Shown here one piece after another: positions 35,934 to 42,364 of a DNA stretch of 64,000 nucleotides. The stretch's first letter is position 1; the number at the start of each line of letters is the position of its first letter. Source of the DNA: GWE2-42-39 sp034003625 (GTDB lineage Bacteria; Bacteroidota; Bacteroidia; Bacteroidales; Prolixibacteraceae); assembly GCA_034003625.1 (NCBI GenBank), contig JAVEYG010000016.1, positions 32,254-96,253 on the forward strand, read 5' to 3'. The translations under genes were made by a program, and so were the position numbers. The notes under the pieces are model-generated. The model was not told where the DNA came from. It did not search any database and worked only from the letters and a program-made list of their open reading frames with translations.

Positions 35934-36017
35934 TACCCGGGGCGGGACTTGAACCCGCACGATCATAATGATCATTGGATTTTAAGTCCAACGTGTCTAC
36001 CATTCCACCACCTGGGC
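35934..36017 (-). tRNA. tRNA-Leu (anticodon UAA)
   Basis: An 84-base class II tRNA on the minus strand. The anticodon loop ACTTAAAAT gives anticodon TAA, reading UUA/UUG. The long variable arm TGATCATTATGATCG is typical of leucine, and the T loop is TTCAAGT. The acceptor pairs G1-U72 as in other UAA leucine tRNAs, but A5 faces C68, a mismatch. CCA is not encoded. Middle gene of the Gly-Leu-Gly unit. Confidence 0.95.
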
Positions 36018-36072
36018 ATCCTACTATTTTCCTGAACTTAAAAACGAGAAACTCCGATTTTAAAGAACCATG

Positions 36073-36145
<73 letters not shown>

Positions 36146-36191
36146 ATCTTTTTCTACGATCTTACTGCTCCCGTTCCCGAAAACAGCGATG

Positions 36192-36220
36192 CAAATATAG
36201 AATATTTTTTTCTTACACAA
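36192..36220 (-). promoter_or_regulatory. Promoter of the Gly-Leu-Gly tRNA unit
   Basis: Read on the minus strand: TTG (36220-36218), an 18-base spacer and TATATTTG (36199-36192). This matches the Bacteroidetes -33/-7 consensus and points at the three minus-strand tRNA genes. Nothing else was seen between 36146 and 36345. Confidence 0.7.
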
Positions 36221-36345
36221 AAAGTTTTTATGCTTTTCGCCGCCCGTTTTATCTGGTAAAAATTATAGGAAAACGGGGCAACTGCCCCTGTTTGTCTGTC
36301 GGGAAAAGTTCCGGAAGAAGCGAAAGAAGATGATATGGTTACATT

Positions 36346-37446
36346 TTATGCATGAAATACAAGAAGAGGTATTTCGGTATGGAACAACATCTCTTTTGCA
36401 ATGCTCGGATTAAAAATCCGGGTAATCATATTTCGTTTGTGAGTGGTCAGCGAAAGGATGTCGACCCCGTGTTTTTTTATATAAGTATCTAATTTCCGGA
36501 GAAGATCTTTCCCTTGCAGGTAGACGCACTCCAATTCTGTGTGCACATGCCTTTTCTTCAGTACTTCACGCATTCCTTCCAGTTTGGCAATATCCCAGGT
36601 AATTTCATCGTTTTGGCCTACATGCAGGCAGTATACTTTTGCCTGAAAGGGACGAAGTAGCGACATCAGCTTGTCGACAGCCACAAAATCTTTTTCGTCA
36701 AAATTGGTTGCATAAACAACCTTTTTCAAGCTGTCAAATCGAAAACGTTTCATTTTTTCGGGGATTGCCAGTACCGGGACCTTTGCCCGGGAAATAATAT
36801 CGGCAGTGAGGGTACCCATCAGGTCGTCGTGAATGGTGTGCCTGCCTTTGCTGGCCATTACGATCAGCCTTGGAGGGTGTTCTTCGGCATAGTCTAAAAT
36901 ATCGTCTTCTTCATGCCCCATTCTCATAATGAATTCCATATTTACTTCTTTCCATTTTTCCTGCCCGATTTCTGTAATCAGCTTATCTATAAAGACCTTG
37001 TATTTTTCCTGCGATTCTTTCTCCCTGTTTTCCGACTGGACGAAAAGTCCCGAATCGTAACTGATAAAATCGGTATAAGGAAGGGTATAATATTCGGGTT
37101 GCGGGATTACATGGAACAAAACTAATTTTGAATTCAGTTTATGGGCGATGTCGAATGCGGCAATGCCTGCTTTAATCGAGAAGCCAGAAAAATCGACAGG
37201 TACAAGGATCATATTTTCATTTTGCCGGGCGATTGTTTCCACATTGCCCAATATTTTATTGAGTATGGGCAACGCCTTTTTTACTTTGCTTTCAGCAATG
37301 CGTACCTTCACTCCGCTGGCTACTGCCCCCTATATCAGGTTAATATTTTCGAGGTAGCATTCTATTCCTTCAGCTTCCATCAACTCCCTTAAAATTTCAG
37401 CTTTGGAATACGGTAACAAGGCAATGGTTGTTAATTTATCTTCCAT
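36346..37446 (-). pseudogene. Universal stress protein, tandem UspA domains, interrupted by an in-frame amber codon
   Basis: UspA-superfamily protein with an N-terminal DUF2007-like module and two Usp domains. The reading frame begins at ATG 37446 (MEDKLTTIALLPYSKAEI...) and runs in one frame to 36346, except that codon 39 is TAG (37332-37330), after ...YLENINLI and before GAVASGVKVRIAES. In the Bacteroidetes relatives I remember, this place is usually glutamine (NLIQ), so a CAG to TAG change is likely. The first Usp domain starts NMILVPVDFSGFSIKAG and has MASKGRHTIHDDLMGTLTADI; the second runs from KVVYATNFDEKDF to the end. The part after the stop is an intact 321-codon frame from a GTG at 37311, so a shortened protein with both Usp domains may still be made. 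Confidence 0.8.
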
Positions 37447-37640
37447 GACTGTATGTTTTATGGTTTGTGAACAAAAATCTACACCTTCTTTTTCGTAAAT
37501 TTTTTGAATAAGTTACCTGCAAATCAATGTTTCTGTGAGGGATATGACGACACGATCGGCAGTCCTTGTCTCAATCAGATAAAATACAGCGCCTGCAAAA
37601 ATTTCATGCTTCCCGGCAGTCCTTCGACAACTCATTTTTT

Positions 37641-37649
37641 TACCTTTGC
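37641..37649 (+). promoter_or_regulatory. Candidate -7 element of pyrH
   Basis: TACCTTTGC, matching TAnnTTTG, lies 18 bases before the pyrH ATG. A TTG at the expected -33 position was not found, so only the -7 box supports it. The gap 37447-37666 holds no gene. Confidence 0.45.
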
Positions 37650-37666
37650 AGCAAACATTTCAAATT

Positions 37667-38377
37667 ATGGCAAGGTTTAAACGGATTCTTCTGAAACTTA
37701 GCGGCGAATCGTTGATGGGCGCCCGGCAACACGGTATCGACGAACAACGGCTGACCGATTATGCAACACAAATAAAAGAAGTGGTTGAGATGGGCGTACA
37801 GGTAGGCATTGTAATTGGCGGGGGGAACATCTTCCGTGGGCTCAGTGGCACAGCCAAAGGGTTCGACCGGGTAAAAGGCGACCAAATGGGGATGCTGGCC
37901 ACTGTAATCAACAGCCTGGCTTTGAATTCGGCGCTTACAGCGGTCGGTGTAAAATCCAGAGTGCTTACCGCGATCAGAATGGAACCCGTTGGCGAATTTT
38001 ATTCAAAGGATAAAGCCATTGAAACGCTTGAGCGCGGAGAAGTTGCCATTTTTTCAGCCGGAACGGGAAATCCCTATTTCACAACCGATACCGGATCGTC
38101 GTTACGTGGGATTGAAATCGAAGCCGATGTGATGCTGAAGGGCACCCGGGTAGACGGAATTTATACGGCTGATCCGGAAAAAGACCCTACTGCAATCAAA
38201 TTCGACGAGATCACTTTTGATGAAATTTATAACCGGGGCTTGAAGATACTGGATTTAACAGCCACTACCATGTGCAAAGAAAATAAACTCCCCATTGTAG
38301 TATTCAATATGGATGTAAAAGGAAACCTGAAAAAGTTACTTTCGGGCGAAAAAACAGGAACGTTTGTGCATCCCTGA
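37667..38377 (+). CDS. pyrH: Uridylate kinase (UMP kinase)
   Basis: Phosphorylates UMP to UDP in pyrimidine synthesis; cytosolic hexamer of the amino-acid-kinase family. 236 residues from ATG 37667; a TTG at 37646 in the same frame is unlikely because MARFKRILLKLSGESLMG is the conserved start. The nucleotide-binding motif VGIVIGGGNIFRG, the UMP site with GDQMGMLATVINSLAL, and TGNPYFTTDTGSSLR are all intact. pyrH followed by frr is a widely conserved pair. Confidence 0.98.
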   Translation: MARFKRILLKLSGESLMGARQHGIDEQRLTDYATQIKEVVEMGVQVGIVIGGGNIFRGLSGTAKGFDRVKGDQMGMLATVINSLALNSALTAVGVKSRVLTAIRMEPVGEFYSKDKAIETLERGEVAIFSAGTGNPYFTTDTGSSLRGIEIEADVMLKGTRVDGIYTADPEKDPTAIKFDEITFDEIYNRGLKILDLTATTMCKENKLPIVVFNMDVKGNLKKLLSGEKTGTFVHP

Positions 38378-38442
38378 ATATTTTTTTGATTTTTGGGGAA
38401 ATTTTAAAGTTTAGATTTTTTAGTATTGTTTAAATTTTTCTC

Positions 38443-38450
38443 TATATTTG
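38443..38450 (+). promoter_or_regulatory. Candidate -7 element of frr
   Basis: TATATTTG matches TAnnTTTG and lies 40 bases before the frr ATG. No TTG with the usual spacing was found upstream, so this is a partial match. It suggests frr has its own promoter besides readthrough from pyrH. Confidence 0.45.
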
Positions 38451-38490
38451 CCATCAGCACTTTGAAATTACTGAAAGAGGTTTATTGTTT

Positions 38491-39054
38491 ATGCAAGAAG
38501 AAGTAGATTTAGTTTTGGATGTGTGTAAAGAAGCGATGGATCATGCCATTGCACATTTGGAAAAAGAATTGGCACATATCCGGGCAGGAAAAGCTTCTCC
38601 ACGAATGTTAGACAGTGTGACGGTTGATTATTATGGCAGTATGGTCCCCCTGGCACAGGTTTCCAATGTGAACACGCCCGATGCACGGACCATCGCAATT
38701 CAGCCTTGGGAGAAAAAAATGATCCCGGTGATCGAAAAAGCGATCATGGCTGCAAACCTCGGGTTTAACCCCGATAATAATGGAGAGGTCATCCGTATCA
38801 ACATTCCTCCGCTGACTGAAGAACGGAGACGTGAAATGGTCAGGTTAGTAAACAAAGAGGGCGAAAATGCAAAAGTGAGCATCCGGAGTGCACGAAAGGA
38901 TGCAAATGAAAGTTTGAAGAAGTTACAAAAAGGAGGCTTGTCGGAAGACATTGAAAAAGATGCTGAAGCTGAGGTCCAGGAAATGACCAATACGTATAGC
39001 AAGGTGGCTGACGATATGCTGAAAGAGAAGAATGACGAGATTTTAAAAATATAA
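38491..39054 (+). CDS. frr: Ribosome recycling factor
   Basis: Splits post-termination ribosomes together with EF-G. 187 residues from ATG 38491; a TTG at 38485 is in frame but less likely. The family blocks are clear: LAHIRAGKASPRMLDSVTVDYYGS, IAIQPWEKKMIPVIEKAI, and RIN(I)PPLTEERRREMVRLV, followed by the long helix with VSIRSARKDANESLKKL. Full length. Confidence 0.99.
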   Translation: MQEEVDLVLDVCKEAMDHAIAHLEKELAHIRAGKASPRMLDSVTVDYYGSMVPLAQVSNVNTPDARTIAIQPWEKKMIPVIEKAIMAANLGFNPDNNGEVIRINIPPLTEERRREMVRLVNKEGENAKVSIRSARKDANESLKKLQKGGLSEDIEKDAEAEVQEMTNTYSKVADDMLKEKNDEILKI

Positions 39055-39108
39055 ATTGTTTCTAGTTTTCTGTTTTCTGAACATTGTTTAATTGTTTTCA
39101 TGGCTTTG

Positions 39109-39138
39109 AGGCAGCTTGTTGAAGCTGCCTTAATTTTT
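39109..39138 (+). terminator. Terminator after frr
   Basis: AGGCAGCTT, loop GTTG, AAGCTGCCT, followed by TAATTTTT. A 9-bp perfect stem with a T-rich tail, 54 bases after the frr stop. Confidence 0.8.
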
Positions 39139-39187
39139 GCCTCAATTTTTAGATTATATTAAGTAGTGTTGGTCCGGGAGATATGGA

Positions 39188-40000
39188 TCAAATGGAATTC
39201 TTTAACGAAGTTACCGTGTTCATCAATTGTTTCAGCCGTTCGGCAGAAACCGGGTTTTTCCAGTTGCCTTTTTCTTTCAGAAAAGAACCGACAATAAATA
39301 CATTGGCAAAAGACCAGTATTCTTTTATGTTTTCAGCCGTGATCCCCGAACCAATCAAAACGGGCAGAGAAGTAGCCTGCCGCGCAATTTGTACATCTTC
39401 CACCAAAGCTTCCTCTCCTGTTGAGCGTCCGGTGATAATAATCCCGTCGCTCCGGAAATATTCAGCTGTTTTCACCTGTTCTTCTAACGAAATATCGGCG
39501 GTAATTGCATGCGACGAATGCTTCTTACGGATGTCGGTAAAAATTTTTATATCCTCCGCGCCTATCTTTTTCCGGTAACGCAGTAAGTCCCCGGCACAAC
39601 CTTCAATCAGCCCTTCATCCGCAACATGTGCAAAAACAAAACCTTCGGCCCGGATGAAATTCAGCCCGGCAGCCTGCGCCACAGCCAGCGCTTCTTTGTT
39701 TGCCGCAGCCAATATCTGGATACCCATTGGCAGGTTACATTGTTCGCGCAGGCGACAGGCAACTGCCGTCATGGCGGTAACCACTTCAGGCCCTACTGTG
39801 TTTCTCAGGTACGGGACATCGTGCATATTCTCAATCAGGATTGCATCAACGCCCCCGTCGGCCAATATTTTTGCTTCTTCGTCTGCCTTTCTGATAATCT
39901 CGCGGACCGGCAGCACATTTGCAGGCGTTCCCGGTAGGGCCGCCACATGGACCATTCCAATAATGGCCTTCCGGTTGATTTGGAAATTAATGTGTTCCAT
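39188..40000 (-). CDS. BtpA/SgcQ-family TIM-barrel protein
   Basis: Protein of 270 residues matching the BtpA family (photosystem I biogenesis factor in cyanobacteria, SgcQ in enterobacteria), whose members are TIM-barrel proteins of unclear reaction. Seen motifs: IIGMVHVAALPGTP at the start, ADGGVDAILIENMHDVPYL, GIQILAAANKEALAVAQAAGLNFIRAEGFVFAHVADEG, and near the end LPVLIGSGITAENIKEYW. There is no photosystem in this lineage, so the cyanobacterial role does not apply; in other bacteria members lie beside sugar or nucleoside genes. It converges on frr and is divergent from the PHP phosphatase gene. Confidence 0.88.
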   Translation of the reverse strand: MEHINFQINRKAIIGMVHVAALPGTPANVLPVREIIRKADEEAKILADGGVDAILIENMHDVPYLRNTVGPEVVTAMTAVACRLREQCNLPMGIQILAAANKEALAVAQAAGLNFIRAEGFVFAHVADEGLIEGCAGDLLRYRKKIGAEDIKIFTDIRKKHSSHAITADISLEEQVKTAEYFRSDGIIITGRSTGEEALVEDVQIARQATSLPVLIGSGITAENIKEYWSFANVFIVGSFLKEKGNWKNPVSAERLKQLMNTVTSLKNSI

Positions 40001-40051
40001 TTTGTCTCCAAAATTAATGTTTTTATGTCAGATAAAAGGCAGATTAAATTT

Positions 40052-40079
40052 TTGAATCTTCACGTAGCGATTAACTTTG
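40052..40079 (+). promoter_or_regulatory. Candidate promoter of the HisJ-like gene
   Basis: TTG at 40052-40054, a 17-base spacer and TAACTTTG at 40072-40079. The -7 box is exact; the spacer is slightly short. It lies 41 bases before the ATG at 40121. Confidence 0.45.
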
Positions 40080-40120
40080 ATTCATTAACTTTAGGCTTTG
40101 TATTATACTTGCTGCAAAAA

Positions 40121-40903
40121 ATGATCGGATTGGTTGATTATCATACGCATACCGTTTTGTCGGATGGCAAAAACAATCACGAAGAAATGGTATGGATGGC
40201 TATTGAAAAAGGGCTTGATGAAATTGGGTTCTCCGATCATGTTTGCGTGAAACCGGTAACCTGGGCCATGAGCGCCGTCGATATCCCGGTGATGACCAAC
40301 CAGATCATGGAAGTCAGGGATAAATTCCGGAGTAAAATAAACATTCGTTACGGCATTGAAATGGATTATTTTCCGGGAAAGGAAGCAGAAATTAAAGAAG
40401 TGATCGATTCGGTGCCACTTGATTACGTGATTGGTTCGGTTCATTTTATTGGCGACTGGAATTTTGATTCCGACCAATCGTTGTATGGCAAATGGAGCAA
40501 CGACCAATTATATGAAATGTATTTCGGACTGGTGCAACAAGCTGCATCCACCGGCTTGTTTGATGTGATCGGGCACCTTGATATTATTAAGAAATTTCAG
40601 GTATATCCTGAAAGCGATTTGAGCGACCTGTTTGAAGAAATTATTCATGTCCTGGCAAGAAATAATGTTGTGGTTGAACTGAATACAGGCGGCGCTGACC
40701 GTCCCTGTATGGAGTTTACACCAGGCCGTTTGTTGCTTGAAATATGTCACAGGCATAATGTGGAAATAACTCTCGGGTCGGATGCCCATCAACGCTCACA
40801 GGTGGCACGTCATTACGAAACGGCGGTGGATTTACTAAAAGAAATCGGTTATTCCGAAATTGTGACATTCAAAAACCGGAAACGCCGGAAAATCAGGATA
40901 TAA
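40121..40903 (+). CDS. PHP-family histidinol-phosphatase-like protein (HisJ/HisK type)
   Basis: Cytosolic PHP phosphatase of 260 residues, of the type that dephosphorylates histidinol phosphate. ATG 40121 is chosen because VDYHTHTVLSDGKNNHEEMV, the first PHP metal motif, starts almost at once; the frame extends to 39947 without homology. Other motifs: GFSDHVCVK (motif 2), YGIEMDYFPG, DYVIGSVHFIGDW, GLFDVIGHLDIIKKF, VVELNTGG and LGSDAHQRSQV. No his genes are nearby, so a different phosphate substrate is possible. It lacks the export signal of the two PHP proteins in the PUL. Confidence 0.87.
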   Translation: MIGLVDYHTHTVLSDGKNNHEEMVWMAIEKGLDEIGFSDHVCVKPVTWAMSAVDIPVMTNQIMEVRDKFRSKINIRYGIEMDYFPGKEAEIKEVIDSVPLDYVIGSVHFIGDWNFDSDQSLYGKWSNDQLYEMYFGLVQQAASTGLFDVIGHLDIIKKFQVYPESDLSDLFEEIIHVLARNNVVVELNTGGADRPCMEFTPGRLLLEICHRHNVEITLGSDAHQRSQVARHYETAVDLLKEIGYSEIVTFKNRKRRKIRI

Positions 40904-40905
40904 AT

Positions 40906-40946
40906 AAAAAAACATCCTTCCCTGCCACGTGGGGAAGGATGTTTTT
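40906..40946 (+). terminator. Strong terminator after the HisJ-like gene
   Basis: AAAAAACATCCTTCCC pairs with GGGGAAGGATGTTTTT around the loop TGCCACGTG, immediately after the stop codon. A and T runs on both sides make it bidirectional; it can also end the minus-strand DUF1080 transcript. Confidence 0.9.
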
Positions 40947-41007
40947 CCGGTAAAATCGTTAAACGGTGCCAAGAATGAAAGAATCATGCGGTTGCCCCCT
41001 CGACTTT

Positions 41008-41793
41008 CTATTTGCACAAAACCTGTGGAATTTCTTTTATTTTTTCAATTTCAATTTTGCGGACAAACAATTCAGCCCCCTCCGACTGTATCTGGATTTT
41101 TCCTTTGGTTAGCGGGATTAATTTCCCGTCTTCAATTTTACTGCAGTTTTTGTTGATCATGACGACTGTCCCGTTCACGACATGTACCGAAGTACTGCCA
41201 AAGCAATACAGGTCAACCGTGTTCCATTCGCCTAAAGGTTTTTCTGTATCGCTTGCTTTGGTGATGTTGCGTCCATTATAAGGTTCGCCAAATTTTTCAA
41301 CTGTACTGCCTTCTTTAAATTGAAACTTACCATCCCCGGTTTTTATCACTTCAGTTTCGCAATAGGTATTGTTCATCAGGTAAGTGTCGCCCAGCCGGTC
41401 GTGCATTAACTGGTGTTCAATATTGGTCATCCAGGTACCGAAAGCTGCCCCAAAATTGCCAAAACTGTGGTAGAGCAATCCGCTGTTACGGTTTGCGTAA
41501 ACTTTTTCGCCCCATTTGAACTCTAAACGGAGGTGGTAATTCCCGTATTCTTTTTTTGTAGCCAGTGAAGCAAATACGTCGCCTGAAATACGGATTACTT
41601 TCTGTCCATCCATTTCCATAAGCGAATAAATTGATTCCGGGGTTGCCTTTTCTTTTAAATCCTCAAAACCTTTCACTGCACTGCCGATATAAATGTCCCA
41701 TCCCTTCAGGTCGGAACCGTTAAATAATTGCTTCTGGGCAAAACAAGGGAGAATGACTCCCGCAAGTAAAAGTAACAAAATAACTTTTTTCAT
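41008..41793 (-). CDS. Secreted DUF1080 (3-keto-disaccharide hydrolase-like) protein
   Basis: Exported 261-residue protein with one DUF1080 domain, a jelly-roll fold related to concanavalin-like lectins and linked in Bacteroidetes to 3-keto-glycoside hydrolysis. The signal peptide is MKKVILLLLLAGVILPCFAQ. The domain starts KQLFNGSDLKGWDIYIG and has EYGNYHLRLEFKWGEK, RNSGLLYHSFG, NIEHQLMHDRLGDTY and GEWNTVDLYCFGSTSVHVVNG, ending KIQIQSEGAELFVRKIEI, all family landmarks. Substrate is not known. No partner oxidoreductase lies nearby. Confidence 0.88.
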   Translation of the reverse strand: MKKVILLLLLAGVILPCFAQKQLFNGSDLKGWDIYIGSAVKGFEDLKEKATPESIYSLMEMDGQKVIRISGDVFASLATKKEYGNYHLRLEFKWGEKVYANRNSGLLYHSFGNFGAAFGTWMTNIEHQLMHDRLGDTYLMNNTYCETEVIKTGDGKFQFKEGSTVEKFGEPYNGRNITKASDTEKPLGEWNTVDLYCFGSTSVHVVNGTVVMINKNCSKIEDGKLIPLTKGKIQIQSEGAELFVRKIEIEKIKEIPQVLCK

Positions 41794-41814
41794 ATTTGTA
41801 TTTGGTTATAAGTA

Positions 41815-41847
41815 AAAAAAACTGTCTTATAAAATAAAACAGTTTTT
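41815..41847 (-). terminator. Terminator after the small DNA-binding-like gene
   Basis: An inverted repeat AAAAACTGT...ACAGTTTTT lies 30 bases downstream of the minus-strand gene that ends at 41877. The T-rich arm favours termination on the minus strand, but the hairpin is AT-rich and weak. Confidence 0.5.
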
Positions 41848-41876
41848 AAATATTTTTTTATTCCCTTTCGTTTTCC

Positions 41877-42128
41877 CTAATGCACCGTAGCTAAAATTTC
41901 TTCTGCTCTCTCCAATATTTTTGAATCATCCAATAAAACAATACCCCCGTTTGGCCCTGGTTCGATGTGTAACCCTACTGATTTTCCCCTGTCATAATTT
42001 GCGCCTCCAAAATAATTCCTGACGGTTTCTACCTCCAACCCAAATTCCTGCGCAATTTGCTGAATGGAACCGTCAGGTAAACTGTCTTTGATTCTGCGAA
42101 GCTCGTTGAATGTGATTTTCTTTTCCAT
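41877..42128 (-). CDS. Small helix-turn-helix-like DNA-binding protein
   Basis: An 83-residue protein. Residues 4-45 (ITFNELRRIKDSLPDGSIQQIAQEFGLEVETVRNYFGG) read as two helices with the pattern of a helix-turn-helix: IQQIAQEFGLEVETVRNYF is the recognition unit. The second half has a beta-like stretch GLHIEPGPNGGIVLLDD and a short terminal helix. Small proteins of this kind are common in Bacteroidetes and are annotated as hypothetical DNA-binding proteins. The target is unknown. The 236-base gap to the GH3 gene has no convincing gene. Confidence 0.7.
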   Translation of the reverse strand: MEKKITFNELRRIKDSLPDGSIQQIAQEFGLEVETVRNYFGGANYDRGKSVGLHIEPGPNGGIVLLDDSKILERAEEILATVH

Positions 42129-42364
42129 GACATTAAAATTTTATGAGTTTGAATTAAAATCAACTAAAATGTCCCTTAAAGTTAAAATTAATAATTTAAT
42201 AACGGGCAGCTTATACTCAGGTTGCCGGTATACTTCCGGTTTTTTGTCGAAATTATACACGGTAATGGGTTTGTTTATCGTTGGGAATTACAGGATTGAT
42301 GCACGGTTTAATCGGATGGACTTTTTCGGGGGAGGAAACCTGTTATGGAACATTTTAACATTTT

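Noticed and set aside
37141..37392. Plus-strand frames opposite the stress protein N-terminus
   Set aside because: They only mirror the minus-strand gene; the continuous minus frame across the amber codon is the better explanation.
39227..40055. Plus-strand frames opposite the BtpA-family gene
   Set aside because: They are antisense to a well-supported gene and show cysteine- and serine-rich random composition.
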